DNA from: Shewanella frigidimarina
GTDB taxonomy: Bacteria; Pseudomonadota; Gammaproteobacteria; Enterobacterales; Shewanellaceae
Direction: 5' to 3'
Length of the DNA stretch: 64,000 nt
NCBI RefSeq assembly: GCF_003797125.1
Contig: NZ_RKKE01000002.1
Span: forward strand, 595,661-659,660
Part shown: in pieces, positions 51,870 to 61,930 of the stretch
Layout of the letters: the number at the start of each line of letters is the position of its first letter
Numbering within the stretch: the first letter of the stretch is position 1
The notes under the pieces: model-generated
Seen by the model: the letters and a program-made list of their open reading frames with translations, nothing else
What the model was told of the DNA's origin: nothing
Database searches by the model: none
Position numbers and translations under genes: made by a program

Positions 51870-54800
51870 ATGGTGTTCTTTTTCCAAAGATGGTTATGCT
51901 CACTGTTATGCTTACTTCTCTCCGTTGCCTTCACTTCAGCCACAAGTGCGAAACAGTTTCAGATAGATAGACTCAATATCGCAGACGGCTTGCCGTCAAC
52001 CATGATCACCTCTATCTATCAGCAAAAAAATGGTTTCTTATGGTTTGCCACCGATGCTGGGGTGAGCCGTTATGATGGCCAAGAGTTTATCCATTTTCAA
52101 TTTTCACCGGGATCTAACAGGCATATATCGAATAACTTTGTTACGGATATTATCGAAGATACCCTAGGCAATATTTGGTTTGCCACTGAAGATGGTCTCA
52201 ATCAACTCACCGTCGATGATGAACTTAACATCTACTCCACCTCGCAACAGCCTTTTGCTCAAAATACCAATTGGATAATGCGCTTATACTTGGATTCAAA
52301 ACAGCAGTTATGGATAGGTACAGGCAGTGGATTGCAATATAAACCTGAAAATGGGTCTAATTTCATCTCGGTTCCATTATATTTAAACCAGCAAGAGACT
52401 CCTGTAGAAACATCTATTTACAGCATAGTAGAAGACACTCAGCACCGTCTTTGGGTAGGAACAGACCATGGTCTCGCATTATTAGAACCCAACAGTACAA
52501 CAATGCGGTTATATCAATCAGATAAAGCACAAGCAATATCCACAGTAGGCTCATCCGTTGCTACGACAGATTTATTTAGTGATTACATTCTGACGAGTCA
52601 AATAGACCATCACGGTCAACTTTGGTTTGGTAGCCAACATTTTGGCTTAATTAAATTTATGCCCAACGACAACACATTCCACCATTTTTTTAGTACAACA
52701 CAACCCAAACCAGGTCAAATCCCCAGTAACTACATCACCAGCATCGCTATTGAAGACGAGCAACATATCTGGATCGGTACCGACAAAGGCGCGGCAAATT
52801 TAACTGTAGCATCCGAACATTTTGACTGGTTAACCTCGCAGACGTTTAATCAACAATCATTACCTACCAATGATGTTGATGATGTATTTATCGACCATTC
52901 AGGAGTCGTTTGGTTTGCAACTAACCAAGGTGCGGCATATTACACGCCATTGAAAAAATCAAGTCGACTGTATAAACCGCTTGCCAGCGAATCAGAGCTA
53001 TCAGGAGGCAATGTTTACGCAATAGCGTTAACACAATCTGGTGATGCCTGGGTAGCAACAAATAAGGGTATTGATAAGATAAACATCGATAACAAAACCG
53101 TTCAATTAGGTCCTTTAAAAGATAAAACCATTCCATCATTAATAAACAATATTTGGAACGTAAAAACAGACAAAGACAATAATCTGTGGTTTTCTGACGC
53201 AGAAGGCCTGAGTTTTTACGATCAACGTTCTGGCACTGTGCAACGCTTTAGTAATAAAGTGAATAACCCCTATGGGTTTCCTAATACTGATTTCTATACT
53301 GTTGACCCCGACCAAGAAGGCAATGTGTGGATCACAGGCTATTTAGACGCTGGCGTAATGCTATTTAACCCACAAAAAGGCTTAATAAAACATTATTTTA
53401 ACGATGCGGATAATCTCTATACTTCGGGTGGAAATTTCACCTTCGACAGTTTAATCGCTACCCAGGGTGAGTTATGGTTAGCCACCACTAACGGTATTTT
53501 TATTATTGATCCTAAAACAGATATCACATCACATTTAAGTTTAGGTAATGAAAGAGAGAACATCCGGATAGGCGGTATTTACCAAGACGAACAAGGCATT
53601 ATGTGGGCGGCAACCCAAGGGCTCGGGTTAGCAAAAATAATTCCAACGCCAGATGCCCCTCAGGGGTTTGTCATTGAATACATTACCCGCAAACAAGGCT
53701 TACCAGATAACCGTTTAAAAGCCGTCATCGGTGATAACCAGGGTAATTTATGGCTAACGAGCCAGCACACCTTAACTAAATATAACCTAAAAACCGGTCA
53801 AATAAGTGTTTACCCTAGCGTGATAAACACCGACAACTTAACTTTTAATGAAGCAGCGATTGCCATTTATCAACACCAGTTACTATTAGGCACTAATAAG
53901 GGTGTGATACAGATAGATATCGACACTATTAGCCAAAATGATTTTGCGCCTCCTGTGCATATCACTTCGGCAAAAATAGCCAATAAATCGTATATTAATA
54001 TTAACAGCCATAACCCTCCACCGAAGCCCATACTTGATTACGACAACAACATGATCCAGTTTTCATTTGCGTCGTTAGACTATACCGCCCCTAAACGAAA
54101 TCGATATCGATATATGTTAGCGGGGTTCGATCAAGATTGGCTGACTACAGTGCTACCTCGGGCGATGTACACTAATCTAGCGGCGGGTGATTATGTGTTT
54201 AAAGTGCAAAGCACTAATAGCGACGGAGTGTGGAGCAACCAACAGGCAGAATTTGCTTTTAACATAAAAAAAGCCTGGTGGTATTACGCATTAATAGCTT
54301 CGGGCACCATCATTATATTGATCATGATTTTATTTGGGTTATCTCGAATTAAACAAATGAAAGAGCTCAGTCGCCGAGCTAATTTTGACAGCTTAACTGG
54401 ATTGGCAAACCGCTTTCATTTTAATCAACAACTGTCATTACTTATGTCTAATCCATATAACACCGCTGCGGTCGTGTTTATCGATTTAGATCACTTTAAA
54501 GAAGTTAACGATTCTATGGGCCATGATGTAGGCGATGAGCTCATTATCCAAGTTGGTAAACGGCTTCAGCATTGTTTAAGCCAACAAGATGTATTAGCTC
54601 GACTAGGCGGAGATGAATTTGCCTTAATCATTCCATACGAGCAAGTTGCGGCTGACGTGAACCGAGATTTAGTCAATATCATTGAACGAGTTCGTCAAAC
54701 GCTCAATAAAGGCTATCAAATCAATCAATATTGGCTAAACAGTTCTGCCAGTATTGGTGTGGCATGTTTCCCTGACGATGGTAAAGATGCCAAAACATTA

Positions 54801-55700
54801 TTAAAACACGCTGATACAGCCATGTACGCCGCTAAACAGAATGGTCGTAACGGAAGTTACTTTTTTAACGAAACCTTATCCACGGCATTATTAGAAAGAT
54901 TATTAATTAAAGACCAACTTAATAATGCCATGTCAGATGCGCAACTCGAAGTACATTACCAACCAAAATGTTGTGTTGATACTCATGAAATTGTCGGTTT
55001 AGAGGCGTTACTTCGTTGGAATCATCCCCAACACGGCATGATTTCCCCTAGCCGCTTTATTGATCAAGCTGAAGACAGCGGCTTAATTATCGATATCGGA
55101 TTATGGGTACTTGAACAAGCCTGTCAGCAAGGATATCGCTGGCATCAACAAGGGATACTGAGAGGCAATATATCGGTCAACATTTCACCGGTACAGTTAT
55201 CGCAACCGACCATTGTCGATGACATCGCAGCCATTTTAGAACGAACCGCCTTTCCTGCTCATCATCTTGAACTTGAAATTACCGAGTCGTTACTCATTAA
55301 AGATTTAAAAACCGCACAAGACGTTCTGTTAGCACTCAAACAATTACGCGTACGTATTGCTCTAGATGATTTTGGCAAAGGTTATTCGTCATTAAACTAT
55401 TTGACTCAGTTCCCTATTGATACTTTAAAAATTGATAAGGGATTTTTAAGCAGTATCTTGCCTGAAGAGACCAGCAATATAGTATTACGAAACATCATTA
55501 CCTTAGGTAATGAGCTGAAATTAGATGTCATTGCAGAAGGCGTCGAAACTCATGCTCAGCTGCTAAAATTGAAACAGTATAATTGTAAAATAGTTCAGGG
55601 TTTTTTATTCAGTCATGCTCTTGATGTCACTCAATTAGAAATATGCCTTCTACATAACCAGTTAACCTTATGTGAATATGTTGAAGTGGAAAACGAATAA
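51870..55700 (+). CDS. Propeller-type sensor with GGDEF and EAL domains (c-di-GMP metabolism)
   Basis: A 1276-residue membrane sensor. A signal peptide (FFQRWLCSLLCLLLSVAF) is followed by a periplasmic beta-propeller of two-component-regulator repeats, with recurring units such as GFLWFATDAGVSRYDG and NIWFATEDGLNQL, then a Y_Y_Y domain (about 710-790), one transmembrane helix near 805-825, a GGDEF domain with intact ARLGGDEFALI near residue 912, and an EAL domain with GLEALLRWNHP near 1044 and DDFGKGYSSLNYL. Both catalytic motifs look intact; the RxxD inhibitory site before GGDEF is absent (SQQD). Start ATG 51870 has AAGG six bases upstream. It could make or degrade c-di-GMP depending on its ligand. 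Confidence 0.93.
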   Translation: MVFFFQRWLCSLLCLLLSVAFTSATSAKQFQIDRLNIADGLPSTMITSIYQQKNGFLWFATDAGVSRYDGQEFIHFQFSPGSNRHISNNFVTDIIEDTLGNIWFATEDGLNQLTVDDELNIYSTSQQPFAQNTNWIMRLYLDSKQQLWIGTGSGLQYKPENGSNFISVPLYLNQQETPVETSIYSIVEDTQHRLWVGTDHGLALLEPNSTTMRLYQSDKAQAISTVGSSVATTDLFSDYILTSQIDHHGQLWFGSQHFGLIKFMPNDNTFHHFFSTTQPKPGQIPSNYITSIAIEDEQHIWIGTDKGAANLTVASEHFDWLTSQTFNQQSLPTNDVDDVFIDHSGVVWFATNQGAAYYTPLKKSSRLYKPLASESELSGGNVYAIALTQSGDAWVATNKGIDKINIDNKTVQLGPLKDKTIPSLINNIWNVKTDKDNNLWFSDAEGLSFYDQRSGTVQRFSNKVNNPYGFPNTDFYTVDPDQEGNVWITGYLDAGVMLFNPQKGLIKHYFNDADNLYTSGGNFTFDSLIATQGELWLATTNGIFIIDPKTDITSHLSLGNERENIRIGGIYQDEQGIMWAATQGLGLAKIIPTPDAPQGFVIEYITRKQGLPDNRLKAVIGDNQGNLWLTSQHTLTKYNLKTGQISVYPSVINTDNLTFNEAAIAIYQHQLLLGTNKGVIQIDIDTISQNDFAPPVHITSAKIANKSYININSHNPPPKPILDYDNNMIQFSFASLDYTAPKRNRYRYMLAGFDQDWLTTVLPRAMYTNLAAGDYVFKVQSTNSDGVWSNQQAEFAFNIKKAWWYYALIASGTIIILIMILFGLSRIKQMKELSRRANFDSLTGLANRFHFNQQLSLLMSNPYNTAAVVFIDLDHFKEVNDSMGHDVGDELIIQVGKRLQHCLSQQDVLARLGGDEFALIIPYEQVAADVNRDLVNIIERVRQTLNKGYQINQYWLNSSASIGVACFPDDGKDAKTLLKHADTAMYAAKQNGRNGSYFFNETLSTALLERLLIKDQLNNAMSDAQLEVHYQPKCCVDTHEIVGLEALLRWNHPQHGMISPSRFIDQAEDSGLIIDIGLWVLEQACQQGYRWHQQGILRGNISVNISPVQLSQPTIVDDIAAILERTAFPAHHLELEITESLLIKDLKTAQDVLLALKQLRVRIALDDFGKGYSSLNYLTQFPIDTLKIDKGFLSSILPEETSNIVLRNIITLGNELKLDVIAEGVETHAQLLKLKQYNCKIVQGFLFSHALDVTQLEICLLHNQLTLCEYVEVENE

Positions 55701-56042
55701 TGAGAACGGCAACTTATTAGCGATTCATGCATAAGCAGCACCCAAACTGTTAACGGCTTACTGCGACGTCTGCAAACACACATAACCTTCACTAACGATG
55801 CTGTTACCTATCAATCTGTATTCTAAACTAACCCTAATAAGGTGCCTTAAACTCTCGTTATTGATGCGAAAGACACATTCATTTCAAGGCAGATAATTGC
55901 CTGTGAAATGCTTATTCATATCGCATTACATTGTTATTATTTAAATCAATAATGAGAGGGCTCACATGATTGGGAATATCACTTTATTTGCAAAAGTGTT
56001 ATTCTTGCTGGGCCGTAGCAGGACACTTCTATAAAGGATTAT
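55701..56042. other. Spacer with structured element before the solute-binding gene
   Basis: About 340 bases without a supported gene; a 22-codon frame at 55968 is too short and plain to call. It contains a bulged hairpin nested inside a second inverted repeat (55864-55926) and, just before the next gene, AAGGA as ribosome binding site. Confidence 0.5.
55864..55926. repeat. Nested inverted repeats
   Basis: The inner stem pairs CATTTCAAGGCA (55880-55891) with TGCCTGTGAAATG (55898-55910) with one bulged base and a 6-base loop. The outer arms ATGCGA (55864-55869) and TCGCAT (55921-55926) are exact complements. No U run follows, so it is not a normal terminator. Confidence 0.6.
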
Positions 56043-56855
56043 ATGTCGTTAATACGTTACAAAAAAACAACTTTTGATTACACTTTTATGCCCAAACGAG
56101 TTCGTTTATTTATCTACTTGCTATTCATATCAGTGAGCGTTATATACACATTTAACTCGACCATCACCGTGGCAGAACCATTAAAAATCACTTTAGCTGC
56201 AGAAGACAGTTGGCCTCCTTTTGCTGATGAAGTGGGCAATGGCATTTCTCATAACCTTATCAAACAGGCTTTTAAACAAGTTGATGTTGACGTTTCTACT
56301 ATTGTTGTACCCTATGCTCGAGGTTTGATTATGACCGAGCGAGGTTCAGTTGATGGCGTTTTTAATGTGACAAAAGAACAAAGCACTATTGATCGATTTA
56401 TATTCGGTAATGAACCTTTGTTTACGGTAACCGCTTCTTTTTTCTTTGCTAAAGAGCACCCTACCATTGCGGATAATAAATGGCAGATCCCAACAAAAAG
56501 TACTATTGGTATTGTGAATGGTTATGAGTACGGCGACGAATTTACGACGCTTATTGAACAACAACAACTGCAAGTCATCACGGTGAATAACCAGCGCCAA
56601 CTAATCAATTTGTTATTGGTCGGCAGAATTGATACCGCCATTATGTATGATCTTGTTGCTGATGTTTATATCAAACAAATGGGTGTTAGCCATGACATAA
56701 AAGCTAAGTTTAATAATCATACCAGTAAAATTTTTGTCGCATTTTCTAAACTTAACCCTCAAGCTGAGCACATTAGCCAATTACTCGACAAAGGGCTGAT
56801 AACGTTACAAAAACAAGGTAAGTACCAGCAACTGCTTCTGCCCTCAAATGATTAA
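56043..56855 (+). CDS. Periplasmic solute-binding protein, family 3
   Basis: A 270-residue protein of the amino-acid-type (family 3) periplasmic binding protein fold: LKITLAAEDSWPPFADEVGNGISHNLIKQAF opens the domain (quoted in part as family start), VPYARGLIMTERGSVDGVFN follows, and the C-terminal half has the second lobe. An internal hydrophobic segment (VRLFIYLLFISVSVIYTF) after a 15-residue basic stretch serves as signal peptide. ATG 56043 has AAGGA upstream; ATG 56088 (MPKRVRL) would give a more normal signal peptide but lacks a binding site. No permease genes are adjacent; in Shewanella such orphans are common and may be sensors' partners. Confidence 0.85.
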   Translation: MSLIRYKKTTFDYTFMPKRVRLFIYLLFISVSVIYTFNSTITVAEPLKITLAAEDSWPPFADEVGNGISHNLIKQAFKQVDVDVSTIVVPYARGLIMTERGSVDGVFNVTKEQSTIDRFIFGNEPLFTVTASFFFAKEHPTIADNKWQIPTKSTIGIVNGYEYGDEFTTLIEQQQLQVITVNNQRQLINLLLVGRIDTAIMYDLVADVYIKQMGVSHDIKAKFNNHTSKIFVAFSKLNPQAEHISQLLDKGLITLQKQGKYQQLLLPSND

Positions 56856-56889
56856 CCACAATACAATGAAAACATAAGGTCATAGTGTA

Positions 56890-57321
56890 ATGAGTCACAC
56901 CTCTGTGGAGCACCAATACAGCCCAGTTCACTCTTTTTCAGTGCAAATTTATTATGAAGACACTGACTTTTCTGGTGTGGTATATCATCCTAATTTCTTA
57001 AAGTATTTCGAACGTGCGCGTGAACATGTCATCGGCGCAGATGTACTCAGCCAACTTTGGCAGCAACAACAATTGGGTTTTGCCGTTTATCGCAGCGATA
57101 TGTTATGTCACGATGGGGTTGAGTTTGCAGATATTATTGATGTACGCACTCAATTCTATTTTGAAAGTAAATATCGTACCGTATGGAAACAACAAATATG
57201 GCGTCCTAATGCTAAAAAACCTGCAGTAACAGCTACAATTGAAATGGTCTGCATGAACCAGAAGCGTCAACTTGCACCTATGCCTGTAGAGTTAATCGCC
57301 CATTTATCCGCAGGATCTTAG
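56890..57321 (+). CDS. Acyl-CoA thioesterase, 4HBT/YbgC family
   Basis: A 143-residue hotdog-fold protein. The motif YYEDTDFSGVVYHPNFLKYFERARE near the N-terminus (residues 21-45) carries the catalytic Asp (D26) and conserved His (H33) of YbgC-type thioesterases. Unlike E. coli ybgC it is not next to tol-pal genes, so it is more likely a housekeeping or pathway thioesterase paralogue; the acyl substrate is unknown. It lies 34 bases after the solute-binding protein gene. Confidence 0.9.
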   Translation: MSHTSVEHQYSPVHSFSVQIYYEDTDFSGVVYHPNFLKYFERAREHVIGADVLSQLWQQQQLGFAVYRSDMLCHDGVEFADIIDVRTQFYFESKYRTVWKQQIWRPNAKKPAVTATIEMVCMNQKRQLAPMPVELIAHLSAGS

Positions 57322-57386
57322 CGCTTTATCACGAAATGTCACGAAACTTACCTTGCGAAGAGTTAATTTTTGGAACGCTAGCATTA

Positions 57387-58889
57387 TCAATGATTATGCT
57401 GCAGATGATTATGTTGCTGATAATTAAGTTGCGGATAAAGATGTTCAAACTCACTGGCAGTAGATGGTTTAGCAAAGTAATCACCTTGAATGGTATCGAC
57501 TCCAAAAAGATGTAATGCATCTAATACCGACTTAGATTCAACGCCTTCAACCGTCACTTCAAAACCTAAATTTTTAGCCAGTTCGATACTCGTCTTCACA
57601 ATTTGTTTCGCCGCGTGAGAGGTTTCAAACTCATCTAAAAAGGCTTTATCAATTTTCACTTCATCAACAGGTAAATGACGCAAATAAGCTAAAGAAGAAT
57701 GGCCAGTGCCAAAATCATCAATGGCAAGTTTAACCCCAATATCACGTAATTGATTTAAGGTAACAATCGTTTGCTCGAGCGATTTCATCAACACACTTTC
57801 AGTGATTTCAATGGTAATGGTTTCGGCAGGAACCAGATACTGGGATAGTTTGGTGGCGACATCGACTGCAAGGTTTGGATTGTCTAAGTCAGTAGATGAC
57901 AAATTAATGGCTACATTAACGTAAACCCCCATATTTCGCCATTTGGCTTGTTGAGCCAATACGTTATCTAACACCCAACTACTCAGAATATCGATCATTC
58001 CGGTCTGTTCCGCTAATGGAATAAATTCATTTGGAGAAATTAATCCTAAGCCTTCATGTTGCCAACGAATTAACGCTTCGACCTGCTTACATCGGCCGCT
58101 TTTTATATCTAGTTTTGGTTGAAATACCATAAATAATTGACCTTGCTTTAACCCTTTAGGTAAGCCATTAATAATCAACAATTCTCGGTATTGTGCTTTA
58201 TCATCATCTTGATCGTAAAAAGCAATCGGCTGTTTTAATGCTTTGGCTTTCTTCAGTGCTAAATCTAAACGGCGCAACATCAAACTGACATCAGCATGAT
58301 GCTCATTTAACGACAACACTCCGAGCTGCATTTTGATACTGATTGGCTGTTGTTCAATTTCAAATGGGCTTTGTAAGTCATTTTTGATTGTTTGCAATTG
58401 CTCGATAGTCAACGGTTGCTGGAAAAACAACAAGAACTCATTACCGTTCATACGTGAGATGAACTGTGCTTTACAGTTCAGGTTATCTATCCGCTTGGCA
58501 AAAGCTTTCAGCAGTTTGTCACCAAATAAAAAACCAAATAAATCATTCACAAAACGAAATTGACGAATATCCACCAGCACTAACATACCTTCTGAAATAG
58601 GCATTTTTGACAACATTTTTCGTTTAAAGCCGACACGGTTAGCTAAGCCAGTTAGCTTATCTCGTTCGGTGCTAAATAGGCTTGATTGATGCAAATGATG
58701 AAGGACATTAATGAGCGGTTTTAAGGATTTTGAAGGGGAATCTATGTTAAATGAATCTTGATTGAGTAATTGTAATTCTAACGAGTGAGTTAATTGTTTA
58801 ATAAAACGATGCTGACGCCAATGGAGACATGCAATGGTACACAGCATGATCACAATCATAAACAACACTGTTATTAGTAAATAATTCAT
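57387..58889 (-). CDS. EAL phosphodiesterase with degenerate GGDEF domain
   Basis: A 500-residue membrane-anchored protein: one N-terminal transmembrane helix (about 3-22), a short linker, a GGDEF domain (about 75-235) and an EAL domain (about 245-490). The GGDEF motif reads MNGNEF near residue 148, so cyclase activity is unlikely. The EAL domain keeps QVEALIRWQHE near 268, ITIEITESVL, IDDFGTGHSSLAYL and VTVEGVES, as expected of an active c-di-GMP phosphodiesterase. The C-terminus is a His/Gln-rich tail. It converges with the thioesterase gene and follows the HDOD gene in the same direction. Confidence 0.92.
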   Translation of the reverse strand: MNYLLITVLFMIVIMLCTIACLHWRQHRFIKQLTHSLELQLLNQDSFNIDSPSKSLKPLINVLHHLHQSSLFSTERDKLTGLANRVGFKRKMLSKMPISEGMLVLVDIRQFRFVNDLFGFLFGDKLLKAFAKRIDNLNCKAQFISRMNGNEFLLFFQQPLTIEQLQTIKNDLQSPFEIEQQPISIKMQLGVLSLNEHHADVSLMLRRLDLALKKAKALKQPIAFYDQDDDKAQYRELLIINGLPKGLKQGQLFMVFQPKLDIKSGRCKQVEALIRWQHEGLGLISPNEFIPLAEQTGMIDILSSWVLDNVLAQQAKWRNMGVYVNVAINLSSTDLDNPNLAVDVATKLSQYLVPAETITIEITESVLMKSLEQTIVTLNQLRDIGVKLAIDDFGTGHSSLAYLRHLPVDEVKIDKAFLDEFETSHAAKQIVKTSIELAKNLGFEVTVEGVESKSVLDALHLFGVDTIQGDYFAKPSTASEFEHLYPQLNYQQHNHLQHNH

Positions 58890-59013
58890 TAAGTATTCAT
58901 CATGTTACAATTTTAATCATCGGTTGTTTAAACGTCAAAAACATCTCACTTAGATATTAATCATTTAATGTTAACTCATTGACTAATATCCGTGAGACGC
59001 ACTCAAAGTAGCA

Positions 59014-59856
59014 TTACTCGTAACTTTGCATAATTGAATGGTACATATTAATAAACTCATCACTAGCTAGATCTTCTGGTGTAACAGGCAAGCCACGTTG
59101 AGCGAAGACACCTAACCTTTCTTCTAACTCTTCACCAGCTCTAAGTTCGCCAGTATAAAATGCCGCAGAACGGATAAAGTCGAGATAAGTCACTTTTTCA
59201 GGTAAATAATGAAGATCAGCCCAACGCTCAACCACTTCCATCACCTCTGGGGCAAAGTCCCACGTTTTTAATACCGCACGGCCAATCGGCCCCTGCATTT
59301 TACGGACTAAACTGCGTAGGTCATCAATTCGGCCAAACAACTCTGGGTGAACTTCTGCCTCGGTTAATACTGGTAAAGCACCAATATTGTGCACCAAGCC
59401 AGCAAGAGTAAGCGTATCACGATCTAATTTTTTAGTAGGATGACGTTTGTTATACATTTCAAGCATTGCACAAGATGAAGCCGTCACTTCAATGGAGGTT
59501 TTCCATACCTCATCCATCACTTCCCACACCATTTCGTTGGTTGAGATAAAGAGCTGCTCCATCGCAACTGACGTGGTAATAGATTTGATTTGCACTAAAC
59601 CAATGCGACTCACCGCGGCATTAATGCTTTCTGCTTTATTGCCGCGAGAATACAAAGCACTGTTAGCGACTTTAATAATACGGGCTGAAATAGCGGCATC
59701 TTGCCCAATGATGTCGGCTACTTGTTTAAGGCTTGAATCTTGACGAGACACCACTTCTTGAACACGCATGGCCACTTCAGGTAATGTTGGTAAAACTAAA
59801 GCATCATCTTTGAGCTTTTTTAATAGTCCAACCAAGAGTTGATGTTCCGTAGACAT
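59014..59856 (-). CDS. HDOD domain protein
   Basis: HDOD domains are catalytically degenerate relatives of HD phosphohydrolases found in signalling proteins. The 280-residue product opens with LPTLPEVAMRVQEVVSR, followed by DAAISARIIKVANSALYSR and INAAVSRIGLVQIKSIT, all typical of HDOD; LAGLVHNIGALP replaces the metal-binding HD with HN. GGAG precedes the ATG. There is no attached output domain. It lies upstream of the EAL protein in the same direction, about 125 bases apart. Confidence 0.92.
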   Translation of the reverse strand: MSTEHQLLVGLLKKLKDDALVLPTLPEVAMRVQEVVSRQDSSLKQVADIIGQDAAISARIIKVANSALYSRGNKAESINAAVSRIGLVQIKSITTSVAMEQLFISTNEMVWEVMDEVWKTSIEVTASSCAMLEMYNKRHPTKKLDRDTLTLAGLVHNIGALPVLTEAEVHPELFGRIDDLRSLVRKMQGPIGRAVLKTWDFAPEVMEVVERWADLHYLPEKVTYLDFIRSAAFYTGELRAGEELEERLGVFAQRGLPVTPEDLASDEFINMYHSIMQSYE

Positions 59857-60103
59857 GAGTTCTCCATAAATAAATAGTCTCTAATGCTGGATTATATACC
59901 CAAACCGATAACGTTTGCGATTACTCAACTGACGACAACTCAATTATTTATATCTTCCTGTTCTGATTTATCAGTCATAAATCCCTTTGATGTAATAAAA
60001 ATACAACCAACCTCACAAATACCAAGGCTATATTTGTCCTCGCTAATATCCTTAAGTAAGCTTCGGCCCTTTCATCACACAATGTTCTATTAGGTCGAAA
60101 AAC

Positions 60104-61468
60104 ATGTTTAAACCTGAATTATTATCTCCCGCTGGTACGCTTAAAAATATGCGTTACGCCTTTGCTTATGGTGCTGATGCCGTTTACGCAGGCCAACCTC
60201 GTTATAGCTTACGAGTTAGAAATAATGATTTCAAAATGGAGACTCTTGCCAGCGGTATTGAAGAGGCTCACGCCCTAGGTAAGAAATTGTATGTTGTCAG
60301 TAATATTGCCCCACATAATGCCAAGCTAAAAACCTATATTAAAGACATGGAACCGGTGATTGCGATGAAACCCGATGCGGTGATCATGTCAGATCCTGGG
60401 CTTATTATGATGGTACGCGAAACATTTCCAGATCAAGTCGTTCACTTATCGGTTCAAGCGAATGCGATTAACTGGGCATCGGTTAAATTCTGGCAACAAC
60501 AAGGCATCAAGCGAGTCATTTTATCCCGTGAATTATCATTGGATGAAATTGAAGAAATTCGCCAACGTTGCCCCGATATTGAATTAGAAGTGTTTGTTCA
60601 TGGCGCACTTTGCATGGCTTATTCTGGCCGTTGTTTACTCTCTGGTTACATGAATAAACGCGATCCCAACCAAGGGACTTGTACCAATGCATGTCGGTGG
60701 AAATACGACGTACATCAAGCAGAGCAAACCGATACAGGCGATATCATCCCTGTTGCCCCAACCGTTCAATTTGAAAACCCAACACTGGGTTCTGGCCAAC
60801 CCAGTAGCGACATAGTGCTACTGCAAGAAGCTGGTCGCCCTGGCGAATACATGCCTGCTTTTGAAGATGAACATGGCACTTATATTATGAATTCAAAAGA
60901 TTTGCGCGCTATTCAACATGTGGATCGCTTAACCAAAATGGGCGTTGATTCATTAAAAATTGAAGGTCGCACTAAGTCCTTTTACTATGTTGCGCGCACG
61001 GCACAATTATATCGCCAAGCCATTGAAGATGCCGCTGCTGGCAAAGACTTTGATCGTACGTTGATGAGTAATCTTCAAGGACTTGCGCACCGAGGTTATA
61101 CCGAAGGATTTTTGCGTCGTCACGTGCATGACGAATATCAAAACTATCAATATGGCCACTCGGTAAGTGATAGCCAGCAATTTGTTGGTGAGTTTACCGG
61201 TAAACGCAATACTGAGGGTTTGGCTGAAATTGATGTTAAAAATAAATTTTCCGTCGGCGACAGTGTTGAAATAATGACAACTGAAGGTAATTTTGTTATC
61301 ACTATTGAATCGTTAATTAATCGCAAAGGCGAATCGATTGACTCTGCTTTAGGCTCAGGCCATTTTGTGTTTCTAGCGCTTCCGGTAGATATTAATATCG
61401 ACAAAGCCATGTTAATGCGTAATTTACCTGAGGGAATGGATACACGAAACCCTCATCAACCAGCTTAA
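60104..61468 (+). CDS. trhP: tRNA 5-hydroxyuridine modification protein TrhP (YegQ, U32 family)
   Basis: TrhP is a U32-family protein, formerly called a protease, needed for 5-hydroxyuridine at the wobble position of some tRNAs. The 454-residue protein has LLSPAGTLKNMRYAFAYGADAVY at the N-terminus, the U32 signature ELEVFVHGALCMAYSGRCLLS, the four-cysteine segment GTCTNACRWKY, and a C-terminal beta domain. These match YegQ rather than the RlhA or UbiU/V branches in length and segments. It is followed after 12 bases by a ferredoxin gene. Confidence 0.92.
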   Translation: MFKPELLSPAGTLKNMRYAFAYGADAVYAGQPRYSLRVRNNDFKMETLASGIEEAHALGKKLYVVSNIAPHNAKLKTYIKDMEPVIAMKPDAVIMSDPGLIMMVRETFPDQVVHLSVQANAINWASVKFWQQQGIKRVILSRELSLDEIEEIRQRCPDIELEVFVHGALCMAYSGRCLLSGYMNKRDPNQGTCTNACRWKYDVHQAEQTDTGDIIPVAPTVQFENPTLGSGQPSSDIVLLQEAGRPGEYMPAFEDEHGTYIMNSKDLRAIQHVDRLTKMGVDSLKIEGRTKSFYYVARTAQLYRQAIEDAAAGKDFDRTLMSNLQGLAHRGYTEGFLRRHVHDEYQNYQYGHSVSDSQQFVGEFTGKRNTEGLAEIDVKNKFSVGDSVEIMTTEGNFVITIESLINRKGESIDSALGSGHFVFLALPVDINIDKAMLMRNLPEGMDTRNPHQPA

Positions 61469-61738
<270 letters not shown>

Positions 61739-61930
61739 TTAAACAGATAAACAACTATTAATACCATACAAAAAACGCTCAACACCAGGCTCTGTTTAGT
61801 CTAGCCTTAAATGTCATAGACTGAGCCGAGGCTGGCTGATATGCAAAATCCTCGACGACACAAAGAGTTTTTGTGAATAACCCTATACAGGACGGAATCA
61901 CAATTCATTGTATTACCACTTAGCCTTGAA

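Noticed and set aside
51659-51943. Minus-strand open frames of 94 and 66 codons across the AAT repeat
   Set aside because: They overlap the signal peptide of the GGDEF-EAL gene, are dominated by the repeat and have no recognisable sequence.
55968-56036. 22-codon frame before the solute-binding protein gene
   Set aside because: Too short, no ribosome binding site and no distinctive sequence.
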